This document shows, in pieces, positions 1 through 10,110 of a stretch of 64,000 nt of DNA (its first letter is position 1; each line of letters begins with the position of its first letter). The translations under genes and the position numbers were made by a program. The stretch is taken from the NCBI GenBank assembly GCA_951812925.1, contig OX638368.1:76676909-76740908 (forward strand), given 5' to 3'. The notes under the pieces were generated by a model. It was not told the DNA's origin. It saw only the letters and a list, made by a program, of their open reading frames with translations, and made no database searches. The stretch comes from Calliopum simillimum. Lineage: Eukaryota; Arthropoda; Insecta; Diptera; Lauxaniidae.

Positions 1-647
1 CAAAAGCGTGGCAGAAACTTCAAGAAACCTATCAGCCAAAAGGCCCAATATAGAAAGTGTGTCTCTATAAACGTTTGCTGAGCCTACACATGTTGGATGG
101 TGGAAATGTAACTCTTCATTTGAAAGCTTTTGGTGAGATTACTGAAAAACTTGCAGAATCCGGCATAGAAATACAGGAGGAGCTGTTAGTGATAATGTTG
201 CTGTCCAGTCTACCTAAGGACTACGAAAATTTCGTCATTGCAATGGAAACGCGTGACAATTAGCCCAATTTCACATTTTTAAAGCAGAAGCTTCTAGAAG
301 AAGCAGATCGTCGAAAGGAAAAACCGAAGAAGAAGCATGTAGTCAGCAAGCATTTAATGCACGTTCAACGAAAGTTGATAAAAAGCAAAATAAAAAACAG
401 TTCACAGAAAATGCTTTGTTTGTGGCGAAGTAGGCCATTTTGCGAATAAATGTGACAAAAAGAAACAACAAAAGCAGCAACAGCAAAAGCAGCAGGCGTT
501 GACAATGCTGGCAGCGGAAGAGCCGAGGATTACGCAGCGGTGCAACTTCGCACATGTGTAACAACAAAAGTATGTTCGTACGATTTAAAGAGCATAACGA
601 GCAAATAGCTTTAGCGGGTAATAAATTTATTACAGCAACTGGTAAAG
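1..647 (+). pseudogene. Copia element A: gag and protease remnant
   Basis: This is the 5' part of a decayed Ty1/copia polyprotein; the 5' LTR lies outside the window. The gag-like region (about 1-300) has the copia Gag signature around SSLPKDYENF but contains in-frame stops at 51-53 and 261-263. A CCHC zinc knuckle (CFVCGEVGHFANKC) follows at about 410-451 in another frame. A Gln/Lys-rich linker leads to a protease-like segment near 535-647 that reads SGATSHMC. The Asp expected before SGAT is missing in the frame I read, so the protease would be dead. The frame continues on the far side of the foldback that starts at 648. Seen: motifs, stops, frame changes. Known: copia domain order. Inferred: inactive. 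Confidence 0.85.
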
Positions 648-1628
648 CACGGTGTGCCTTAACCCGTCCTAAATCGGACGTCGTAGCACATCAAATTTTT
701 TTCCAGATTCTGTTTACTTATCGTTCAAATGATGTATAAAAAAATTTTCACTCGTGACTCCTCGACTAAATTTTGAGATAATCGCTTTTCCAATTGGGGC
801 ATTTTCCCATACAAAAAGAAAAAAAAATTTTTTTTAACTACATTAAACAAAAATTAAAATAATCACAATCTATGTGTTTTGCGATGCTTAACGCGAATCC
901 AACCTCAGAATTGCTCTATCGTGTACAGTTTATGAGATATTGTAACCTAAAGACCAAAAAAAGTCGTTTTTTGCCATTTTTTGAAGCTATAAAAGTATGT
1001 AAAATGTCATTTAATCGCCAAATGTGGCTTAAATATTTAAAAGCCCTAATTTTTTCTTTTAAAACCTAATTTAAATTATATTTATATCTTTATGCTTCTA
1101 AGGGATATCGTAGACCAAAATATTGTCAAATCGGGTTTTTTGCACTTTTGTGTCTTTTTAGGTTAGGATATCATTGAGGGAAAAAAAGATATCAACATAA
1201 TTTAAATTAGGTTTTAAAGGCAAAGATTAGGGCTTTTAAATATTTAAGCCACATTTGGCGATTAAATGACATTTTACATACTTTTATAGCTTCAAAAAAT
1301 GGCAAAAAACGACTTTTTTTGGTCTTTAGGTTACAATATCTCATAAACTGTACACGATAGAGCAATTCTGAGGTTGGATTCGCGTTAAGCATCGCAAAAC
1401 ACATAGATTGTGATTATTTTAATTTTTGTTTAATGTAGTTAAAAAAAATTTTTTTTTCTTTTTGTATGGGAAAATGCCCCAATTGGAAAAGCGATTATCT
1501 CAAAATTTAGTCGAGGAGTCACGAGTGAAAATTTTTTTATACATCATTTGAACGATAAGTAAACAGAATCTGGAAAAAAATTTGATGTGCTACGACGTCC
1601 GATTTAGAACGGGTTAAGGCACACCGTG
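648..1628. mobile_element. FB1: CACGGTG foldback inserted in copia A
   Basis: A 981-bp palindromic element. It starts CACGGTGTGCCTTAACCCG and ends with the reverse complement of that string. It is flanked by a 4-bp duplication, AAAG (644-647 and 1629-1632). Removing the element and one AAAG restores the copia reading frame, so the boundaries are secure. The arms are about 430 bp (roughly 648-1076 and 1201-1628) and nearly identical: the same 65-codon reading frame appears on both strands with one difference. I read that frame as a by-product of arm identity, not a gene. A related copy lies at 56137-57523. The 4-bp TSD fits Chapaev-type elements, while the CACGGTG end recalls Transib. The superfamily is unresolved. 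Confidence 0.92.
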
Positions 1629-2326
1629 AAAGGTGATGTATATTTTCAGTATAAAAATTTTGATTTGACGTTAGAAAACGTATTGTATTCATCTGAGTTG
1701 CAGGGTAATTTTATCTCTGTAAGCAAAGTCGTTGACAAAGGTTTGACGTTGAAGTTTGATGACACCCGAGCAATTATTAGACGGAAAGATGGTGAAGTCG
1801 TGTTGCAGGCGAACCGAGAAAACAACTTGTTTGTTGTAAAGAATTATACAGAGAAAGCATTTGCTGTCGATGACATGCATTCGGTTTGGCACAACAGATT
1901 TACTAGCAACAGTTGTACAACATGCATGATCAGTAAGATTCACATACAACCATTTCCAAAGGAATCTGAAAATGTGCCAGAAAATTTGCTGCAGTTAGTT
2001 TACTCTGATGTGTGTGGACCATTTAGTACAAAATCTGTTGGAGGCGCTAGATTCTTCATAACGTTTATTGATGATAAGTCCAGGAAAATATACGTGTATT
2101 TTACGAAGGCAAAAAGTGAAGCGTTTGAAAAATTTAAGATTTTTAAAACGCAAGTTGAGCGTCAAACAGGTTGCAATATTAAAACATTGCGTACGGACAA
2201 CGGACGAGAATATGTTAATGCGGAGTTCGATGCATATTTACAGCAGCAAGGTATAACACGACAGCTAACCGTTCCCTATACACCACAACAGAATGGTGTG
2301 GCTGAACGTGCTAATAGAACGTTGCA
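1629..2326 (+). pseudogene. Copia element A: protease end and integrase fragment
   Basis: This open segment continues the copia A polyprotein after the foldback. It covers the protease C-terminus, the pre-integrase spacer and most of the integrase core. The three integrase acidic residues are recognisable: Asp in SDVCGP, Asp in RTDNGREY, and Glu in NGVAERANRTL, which directly precedes the break. Copia similarity stops at about 2324-2326, where the Transib terminus begins. The reverse transcriptase reappears only at about 8758, and roughly 1 kb of expected pol sequence (integrase C-terminus and N-terminal RT) is absent. The Transib insertion was therefore accompanied or followed by a deletion. 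This fragment alone cannot be functional. Confidence 0.9.
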
Positions 2327-3244
2327 CACTGGTCGGAAAATCAAAAAAGCTGGTCAAAATTCGAAAAATAAAGTTGTTGTTTTTGCACTTTTAATTGTTG
2401 GTAATGGTAGAATATACTCTACTTTGTTCGTTTCAGTGGTCAGAATGACATCTTTGCCTAAAAAACTCTTCTCGTTTGAGTTTGAAGTTCACCTGTTCTT
2501 GCGAGGATTTTTTTTTTTTTTTTTACTATAAAGTGTCTCAGTAAACAAGTGGAAAAAATAACTTCGGTTCATCTTTTTGCAATGTAACAAAATGGAGTCT
2601 ATCAGTGAAGGTTTATTTAATATGTTTCATAAATCCAAAGCGTTTTATTTCCTTCACAGTTTATATAAAACGGCACCTATTTCGTGAAAATGTTTAGACA
2701 AAAAAAATTGTTTATGTTGTTTTTAGTAGAAGAAATGTTACACCATCCACGGCTATCTGTCTAGTTTTTGCATACATCTTATTCAGTGTACATTTTTCTA
2801 CAAACCTGTAAAAAAATTAGCTGCCCCGAGGTGCCCCCGATAAAGTTATTAGAACTTTTGTAAAAAGCGCACATTTTAATTTTGAAAATCTAACAAAAAT
2901 ATGAAGGAGTGATTAGGAATGCATGAAATTGGACTTAATTAACCTTTAAAGTTGCCGATTATGATTCTCAACTGAAGTTTTTAAATTTTAAAATGGTGGA
3001 TCCAATATGGCAACTGCGTGTAATTCACCGGCTTGCTTAAAATATACCAAAAAAACGACGGTCTCAGTATTTAGTCAAATACTAACATAACGGTAACATA
3101 TTTTATTACAAACGCATTATCATGAAATAATAAATGGCGCAAAATTCATACAAATACAAAGAAACAACTTAAACATAAGAACTTAGAACTAAAACGTATT
3201 GCATCTATTGTGCGAAAAACCTTAAACGTACACGATTTTTTTGA
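2327..3244. other. Transib-1 3' non-coding region
   Basis: No gene seen. This is the stretch between the Transib left terminus and the transposase stop codon. The first 40 bp form the terminal inverted repeat shared with about 8737-8757. A T tract lies at 2509-2525. A sequence near 2996-3015 (TGGTGGATCCAATATGG) is the inverse of a motif inside each unit of the tandem array at the other end, so the two element ends share subterminal sequence. Confidence 0.6.
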
Positions 3245-3880
3245 TTAAGTGCTAGAGTCGGAGTCATTATTCTCGATGTCACTTTCATCGGATTTTTCTA
3301 TCTCACAATTTGATTCAGAAATTGGAGCTTTGATTTCTGCAAACAAATCTACCACTTCTTTCGAAAAAGTCTTAAGTTTTTTTGGAGGAAGCTTTCGCAA
3401 GCTAGTAATTTTTGGATCTGAATTGATAAGAAGCCTATTGAAGACATCTTCCACATTTTTTGCTCGACTACACTTCCGCGCAAAATTTTCACGGAACTTT
3501 CTTATATATTTATTGCAAGATTCTTGAGCTTCTTCAGTCATTTGCCCGATCGGAAGGAGCGAAGATTCAATGATTCTATGCCCATGCATTAATATTTTGC
3601 GCACAGTTGTTGGCATATTGAACCACGAGTATAGCTCTACAAATTTTCTCGCAGTTTCCAAAGCATATTTTTGAAATTTATTTGCATTGATTTCAAAACC
3701 ACTAGAGATTACTTGTAGTATGATGTGAAAACGTTTAATCAAATCTACATCAACTCCAGTTATTTCAGAAGAAATCTTTGCATTTTCAAAAAAACGCCTT
3801 GCAGTATTGCCATCATTTGAACTACCATAATTTTGTTTTGGTTGGTCTACTACCAAACCTAATTGATTATAAAATTCTTC
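3245..3880 (-). pseudogene. Transib-1 transposase, C-terminal part
   Basis: About 212 codons on the minus strand, ending at 3245. They hold the third catalytic region of a Transib/RAG1-like transposase: the block IGQMTEEAQESCNKYIRKF, whose Glu is the third member of the D-D-E triad, then ARKCSRAKNVEDVFNRLL and SDPKITS. The tail is acidic and Ser-rich. The coding frame joins the core at 5748 exactly when the hAT foldback and one 8-bp TSD are removed. The apparent Met codon at 3949 lies inside the foldback and is not a real start. Seen: motifs and frame. Known: RAG1 and Transib share this acidic triad. Inferred: broken gene. Confidence 0.85.
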
Positions 3881-3888
3881 TTGAATAT

Positions 3889-5739
3889 TAGAGCGCCCAC
3901 AAGATATATGAAATGTGAAAGGTTGTGAATTTGTTTGCTCCCCGTCCATTTCCTGAAACTAGAGGTCAAAAAAATAAGATCTCAAAAAAAAATTAGGAAT
4001 CGGTAGTGGAAAAAACCCAGCCGGTTTTCGATTTAAGGTCGAAAAATTGATTAAAAAAAGGCAAGTCACTTCGACTGCCCGATACTTCGGAACTATTAAT
4101 TTTTTCGTAATCTTTATAAGACAACTTTTGTAGAGAATGACTAGGTCAACATTATCCTCTAAGAAAGTTTTGGTCCAAAAATTAAACTTGTTGCTGTTTC
4201 GATACAAAAATTTAAATTTTCTAGGAAAATTTTCATGTTTTTTTTGCTATAAATTGGTTTTTTGTAATTTTTAAAGGGCGGAATATTTGTTCTGGAATTC
4301 TTATGTTGTAGGAATTTAAATTTTGAATAATTTAAAAAAAAATTGATCTAAAAATATTAAGTTTTAAGGTATGGACCCGGTCTCAAAGTTTGGAAAAAAA
4401 TGAAGTATTTCAGTTTTCTTCTTTTAATCGCTTTTTTATGGGATGCAAAAAAATGTATTGCTAGTTATTATTAAATGCATCATTTAGAACTGCTTTTTGC
4501 CTTCAAAATGAGTTATAAAATGGGTTTGTGCGATTTTTCTTTAAAAAGTTATGACCATTTTAAAATGACATCATGAAAGTTAAAAATCATGTATGGATTT
4601 TCTATAGCAATTGCCATGTTACTATATCTTTTATAATGTTTTTTTAAAATGGTCATAACTTTTTAAAGAAAAATCATACAAGACCACTTCATAGCTCATT
4701 ATGAAGAAGAAGAACAGTTCTAAATGATGCATTTAATGAAAAAGACCAAAACGATTTCAGGTGGGTCCTATATGACCTTGAAAATCGTGTTTTTTAAACA
4801 TTAGGGGTAAGATATCTAACAAACCATAAGAGATACAGCAATTTTGCTTCCAGTTCCGGATTAAACATCAATTAATAAATCTAAAATAACTATTTTGGTT
4901 TTGGTTTGTAGTGGTTTTTTTCAAAATACCATTTTCCGACCTCATTTTAAAAATTATTCGATGAACCAAATTTAAAAACTTTTTTTTCTTATTCAATAAA
5001 TGCGCACGTGTAATTTAACATCTTTGTGCTGTTCACGACAACTTGATTTAAATTTTTTAATGGGCTGCGTGCACGAAATTCGGAACTTTCGTTAATCTCT
5101 GCTGGAACAGCCCAAAAACGCACTTAAACGAAAAATAATACTGTTTTCGTGTTCAGCAACCCCAAATTAGTTTAGAAAATATAAATACCAAAAAGGTTTC
5201 TTATTAAATTAAAAATAAAGAAGAAAAAAATAAAAAAATACATTTTTTCTTAACTTTGAAACGAGCTCTTTTTCTTAAAAACTGATATTTTTTATTATTT
5301 TTTTTTTAAATTAATCAACATTTAATTCCCTACAACATAAGAATTCCAGAACAAATATTCCGCCCTTTGAAAATTACAAAAAACCAATTTATAGCAAAAA
5401 AGACATGAAAATTTTCTCAAAAAGTTAAAATTTTTGTACCGAAACAGCAACAAGTTTAATTTTTGGACCAAAACTTTCTTAGAGGATAATGTTGACCTAG
5501 TCATTCTCTACAAAAGTTGTCTTATAAAGATTACGAAAAAAATAATAGTTTCGAAGTATCGGGCAGTCAAAGTGACTTGCCTTTTTTAGTCAATTTTTCG
5601 ACCTTTGATCGAAAACCGGCTGGGTTTTTTCCACTACCGATTCCTAATTTTTTTTTGAGATCTTATTTTTTTGACCTCTAATTTCAGGAAATGGACGGGG
5701 AGCAAACAAATTCACAATTTCGCACATATGGGCGCTCTA
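3889..5739. mobile_element. FB2: hAT-type foldback in the Transib transposase gene
   Basis: A 1,851-bp palindromic element with ends TAGAGCGCCCA and TGGGCGCTCTA. It is flanked by an exact 8-bp duplication, TTGAATAT (3881-3888 and 5740-5747). Eight-bp TSDs and TAGAG-like termini are typical of the hAT superfamily. The arms run about 3889-4400 and 5235-5739, and a smaller inverted repeat sits near 4500-4760. No transposase frame is seen; it is non-autonomous. It interrupts the Transib transposase, and excision at the TSD rejoins the coding frame. Confidence 0.92.
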
Positions 5740-5747
5740 TTGAATAT

Positions 5748-6812
5748 ACTTTTTTCTTATTTGAACTTCCACAGCATCTATATTTCTTATTTGCCAGGAT
5801 TTGATATGCAGCCTGTATGATAAATGCAAAAAACATTCAAAAAGCCTAATCCACGCATGAAGCGAAGAAAGACCAAACTGCAAATTTTCTTCAGTAACAG
5901 TTTTTACTAACATTTCATCAATCTTATTAAACTCTTTAGACGTTGCACCACAAAGATAACAGCGCATGGCTGATGTTGCTTGAGTTACGGAGTTACAAAC
6001 CTTGCCATCTACCATTGTAAACTGAAGTTTATAACTGACACGAAGTTCAATATCATTAATTATTGTAATGAAAGGTACGAGATTTCTCTCTTGTTCTTTA
6101 ATGTTATCGACTTCATCAATTGTAGATTGAGGTGTTTCTTTTTTAAAAAGAACTGAAATTGGTCGACAGAATCTTGGAGAGGCAGCGCGCGGATTTTTCC
6201 AAATAATTTTTTTCATAAGCTCGTCACCGAGATCAGAAATTTCTAACGGAACCAAAGAAATAAAAAAAATACTTTCGTCAGAACAATTTTCGTCCGAAAA
6301 TTTTTGCTTGTATCTACTCTGACCGGAAGTACCATCACACCCCCATTTACATATGAAAACGAGTTCTTTAAAATTGTCATCTACTAGCTTCTCAAGAATT
6401 TCAGATCGCGTTGATAATATTCTTTCTGCCGTATGGTCTAAAAGAGCTTGCAAGGTAACCGAAGCTCCTGTTTCTGTCACAGTTATTGCAGATTTGTCCG
6501 GATAACAACTTTTTTTTGACTCTAAAACTCTGTCGCAGGACGGATATAGGCAACATTTTTTTTCTAAGCTTAACTCACGCATCCCTTTATATTGTTTTTT
6601 GGAGAGATTATTTTCGACCACAAGTGGCAATGCTTCATCTCCAGTTAAAGGGTCTTCACGAGCGTGCTTAAGGCTGTTTCTATATTTTGTCGACTTTGTT
6701 GGGGATCCGTTGGAAATGTTCTTTAAAACATGTGCGGCATCAATTTGACCTGTGGCTCGAAGAGACATTTGGGTTGCGTAAGCAAGTTCTTCGCAAGTGT
6801 TTTGTGCGCGAA
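5748..6812 (-). pseudogene. Transib-1 transposase, catalytic core
   Basis: An open minus-strand segment of about 350 codons carrying the first two catalytic aspartates of a Transib transposase. Counting from the Met at 6768, CDGTSGQSRYKQKF places Asp at residue 145 and TMVDGKVCN places Asp at 254. They are followed by the zinc-binding pair CYLC (270 and 273) and a conserved SLHAWIR block near 302. The frame is intact to the foldback at 5747. Upstream it does not connect with the N-terminal segment, because an 8-bp tandem duplication at 6813-6828 shifts the frame. Apart from that duplication and the foldback, no stop is seen in the whole gene, so inactivation looks fairly recent. Confidence 0.88.
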
Positions 6813-7205
6813 GTTGCTCAGTTGCTCAGTTTTTCGGCGCTTTGATCGTTCGCTGCATTCTTGAAAACTTATTGAAGGACGACCTGAGCCAGTTTTTTCT
6901 TGATCGGTATCAATAATAAATATAGATTTTTCTAGCCAATCTTTATTATTCTTGAAAAACCAATGCTGAGTTCGACGAGCTGTTTTCCATTTTAATCGAA
7001 TTTTAGCCAATAAATTAGAAACAAAGTCCCTTTTTTCATCCGTCCACTGGAAATCAAAGTGGAGTTTTTCAGACATCTTTAGTTTAGTGGTTGCATAAAT
7101 GTCTTCGTTTGTTTCACATAAATTATCTTTCCAAATTTCAAAAAGTTCTCTTCTGGTTAAATACGTAAGAGGGCTCTCTTGTGTATTCATATTTGTTTCT
7201 TCCAT
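6813..7205 (-). pseudogene. Transib-1 transposase, N-terminal part
   Basis: It starts at an ATG (7205-7203) and is open for about 130 codons with the start MEETNMNTQESPLTYLTRRE. The segment LFEIWKDN resembles the N-terminal motif of other Transib transposases. A tandem copy of GTTGCTCA (6813-6820 and 6821-6828, plus strand) puts the next segment out of frame. Removing one copy lets this frame run into the core. Role in life: DNA binding and cut-and-paste transposition with a D-D-E nuclease related to RAG1. Confidence 0.8.
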
Positions 7206-8100
7206 CAGAAATACAAGTATAAGTACCTATACATGTACATCAAATCATTATTATTATTCAAATAACAAACATTAAAATGCGTCTTTCTATGTTAAATGTT
7301 CGCTTTAGCTTATTATTTCAAGAGGCGAGGGCTCTTTTTGGTTAACGTGGAATGCTCCATATACTATGTAAAATTTTTAAATATTTGTAGGGAATGTGGA
7401 GAGTAGGGCGCACGGAAATAAATTTCACTTGCATACATACATATGAACATACAACGTACAATGCAAATATAACATATATGTACAGTCGCGCCTGAACATA
7501 TTGAATACCCGATACAGTGAGAAAATATGCTTATTTTTCACCTTGAATGGACAATATCTTCAAAACTTACAGTAAATAAATTGCAGATTCGAATTAAGCT
7601 CCTCAATATCCATATAAGAAAATTAACAGTTTAAATTTAAACCAATCTATTTCCCATATTCAGGATCACTTTTCGGTTCTAAAATGGTTTGGTTTGCATC
7701 TCTGAAATTAATCAAATTTTACATAGTGCTTACTCGCATCACGAACATTTTGGTGCTGTGGGAATGCAATTCCAAGATATTTCAAAACTTTTGACCAGTA
7801 TAATATATAAACTGTTCCACTACTCCCAACCCTCCTCTATATCATATCATTATTTATTATCTTACCTTTTTAAATAAAATGGTGGATACGAAAACAATCA
7901 ACACGATTTAAGACACGAATTCAAATTAAATTCAATGCTATTTATGACAACTTATGATTATTTTGACAAAAATGGAAGTGGCAATACAGAAACTGTTCTT
8001 AATAAGAATATAAGGTAATTTCGTTACAATATTCATTTTTGGTTATTGATCAAAGGATAGCCGGGATTTTGATAATATGTAGTCAATATAAAAGAAATTT
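7206..8100. other. Transib-1 5' untranslated or promoter region
   Basis: No gene found. An AT-rich stretch with ATACAT-type simple sequence near 7440-7490. It lies directly upstream of the minus-strand transposase start, so it should contain the Transib promoter if one survives. I cannot point to a specific promoter motif. Confidence 0.4.
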
Positions 8101-8757
8101 CAGAATCGTAATCAGCAACATCAAAACCTTTGCATACCAACTTCCACGGCAATTAATGCAGTAAGTCTCTTTTTCGTCCGCCATATTGGATCCACCATTT
8201 TGTTTTGCGAAAAAATAAGTTTCAAATTCGTCATCAGCAGCACCAAAAACCTTTATATGCTAACTTTCATGGTATTTAATGTAGTTTATAACTTTTTTGT
8301 CCGCCATATTGGATCCGTCATTTTGTTTTTCGAAAAATAAATTTCAGATTCGTCATCAGCAGCACCAAAAACTTTTATATACAAACTTTCATGGCATTTA
8401 ATGTAGTTTATAACTTTTTTGTCCGCCATATTGGATCCGTCATTTTGTTTTTCGAAAAATAAATTTCAGATTCGTCATCAGCAGCACCGAAAACCTTTAT
8501 ATGCTAACTTTCATGGTATTTAATGTAGTTTATAACTTTTTTGTCCGCCATATTGGATCCGCCATTTTGTTTTTCGAGAAGTAAATTTCAGATTCGTAAT
8601 CAGAAACAAAAAAATACTTTTACATACAAGCCTTCACGGCTATTAATGTAGCTTATAAATTTTTTGCCGCCATAATGGAGCCGCCATTTTGTTTTTCGAA
8701 AAATAAATTTCAGATTCGTAACCAGCAACCTCAAAAACCCCTACTTACCAACTTTCA
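8101..8757. repeat. 122-bp tandem array, 5.5 units, at the Transib-1 5' end
   Basis: Five and a half imperfect copies of a unit of about 122 bp, starting near 8101, 8223, 8346, 8467, 8589 and 8711. Each unit contains CAGATTCGTCATCAGCAGCA-like sequence, then TTAATGTAGTTTATAA, then a CCGCCATATTGGATCC block, and ends AAATAAATTT. The last unit runs straight into the terminal inverted repeat. The array sits between the transposon end and the transposase start, a position where subterminal transposase-binding or promoter repeats occur in other transposons. Confidence 0.88.
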
Positions 8758-9751
8758 GAATTTTGGCCAGCTTTTTGTATTATATAATAAAGTTCTTCGT
8801 CTTAATAAAGCTTTGTATGGTTTGAAGCAGTCTGGCAGGGAGTGGAATACGAAACTGGACAATGTGTTGATAAATTTTGGTTTTACGCCGTGGCATGGTG
8901 ATCCTTGTCTGTATCAGGCCTATATAAAGAAAAATTTGGTTTTGGTTGCAGTATACGTGGATGATCTTATAATCGGCTGTAAAGAAAAATCAACAGTTCT
9001 GAACATAAAAAGGAAGTTATGCCGAGAGTTTGATGTTACCGATAAGGGTACTCTACACCATTTTTTGGGTATCGAAATAGATCGATGTGGTGAGACAGGA
9101 TCGATGAAGCTGAGTCAGACGCAGTATATCAAAGATATGTTGAAGCGATTTGGAATGGAAGGTTGTAGACCAGTGTCAGTTCCACTTGATCCAGGATATC
9201 AGGTACAGTGTACAAGTGACTGTGAGAAAGTTGACCAGCAACAGTACCAGTCAATGATCGGCGCTTTGACGTATTTGGCCATAACAACAAGGCCCGATAT
9301 TCTTCATTCAGTTTCAAAATTGGCTCAAAGAAATGCAGACCCTCATCAAGAACATCTGCAGGCAGTAAAGCACGTTCTACGATACTTGGCTGGTACCATA
9401 GATTACAAATTGGTGTATGAAGCGGCAAATCGTCCAACTATAGAAGGCTTCGTTGACGCAGATTGGGCTGGCGATGCAACTGACCGAAAGTCCTGTAGTG
9501 GATTTGCGTTCTTCGTAGGTAATTGTCTAGTGTCATGGGAATCTAGAAAGCAGAACTCAGTCGCACTTAGTAGTACAGAGGCTGAGTACATGGCAGCATC
9601 TGAAGCAGCAAAAGAAGCGGTACATATACGTAGGCTATTGATGGAACTGAAGTATTGCAACGATGATGCTGTTACTCTTAACATCGACAACCAAGGTGCT
9701 CAAAAGTTGGCAAATAATCCAGTGTACTACAAACGGTTGCAGATATTTTGA
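8758..9751 (+). pseudogene. Copia element A: reverse transcriptase and RNase H
   Basis: A long open segment continuing copia A. RT motifs include LNKALYGLKQSGREW and the catalytic YVDD (near 8956). The RNase H part contains DADWAGDATDRKSCSG and the copia hallmark LSSTEAEYMA. No stop interrupts it until about 9749. It then leaves the polyprotein frame: the conserved C-terminal block is missing and the terminal VADILKKNFTKPKHLHG piece is found in another frame (9739-9810). This indicates a deletion of roughly 150 bp with a frameshift. The N-terminal RT is also lost to the Transib-linked deletion. Confidence 0.9.
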
Positions 9752-9810
9752 AAAAAAATTTTACGAAACCTAAACATCTGCATGGTATAAAATTAATGAA
9801 AATAATTTGA

Positions 9811-9927
9811 ATTTTATTTTAACTGAAAATTCGTCAGAGACAAAATATTTGCATTTTATTCATAAGTTTAATAAAATTAATTTTTATTTTTGTTTTGTTA
9901 TAAAGCGACATCCACATTGAGGAGGTG
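9811..9927 (+). other. Copia A 3' untranslated region and polypurine tract
   Basis: A short AT-rich segment after the RNase H stop (TGA at 9808-9810). GAGGAGGTG at 9919-9927 directly precedes the LTR start and fits the polypurine tract that primes plus-strand synthesis. Confidence 0.7.
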
Positions 9928-10110
9928 TGTTGAAAGTTGGCAACCCACGAACAATGTGTATGTCATATTTCTGACATAGTCAGACATTTTGTATTCTTGT
10001 TCATTCCTTTTTGTATGCTCGAAGCGAGCACAACTTATTTTATAATTCAATTAGTTTCTTCATATTTTAAATAAATAAACTCTTAAAATAAAACAAAAAC
10101 AAATATAGAC
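9928..10110 (+). repeat. Copia A 3' LTR
   Basis: It begins TGTTGAAAGTTGG directly after a purine-rich tract, as copia LTRs do. It contains an AATAAA-type poly(A) signal near 10070. The 5' LTR is outside the window, so the right boundary (about 10090-10125) cannot be fixed by comparison. Confidence 0.6.

Larger units (their letters stand above)
2327..8757 (-). mobile_element. Transib-1, RAG1-like DNA transposon nested in copia A
   Basis: A Transib element lying on the minus strand inside copia A. The left terminus begins CACTGGTCGG at 2327, and its subterminal stretch AAAAAAGCTGGTCAAAATTC is mirrored near 8737-8757. The right end lacks about 20 terminal bases and joins copia RT directly, so it was trimmed by a deletion. 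Order along the minus strand: a 122-bp tandem array (8101-8757), 5' untranslated region, transposase N-terminus, core, hAT foldback insertion (3889-5739), transposase C-terminus, 3' region (2327-3244). Without the foldback the element is about 4.6 kb. Known: Transib is the transposon superfamily related to RAG1. Inferred: a single insertion, later broken. Confidence 0.8.

Noticed and set aside
872..1404. A 65-codon frame on both strands of FB1
   Set aside because: The two copies are mirror images caused by the palindrome. No family resemblance, and FB11 does not conserve it fully.
3245..3949. Taking the Met at 3949 as the start of a separate 234-codon gene
   Set aside because: The first codons lie inside the hAT foldback; the Transib frame and 8-bp TSD show it is a split C-terminus.
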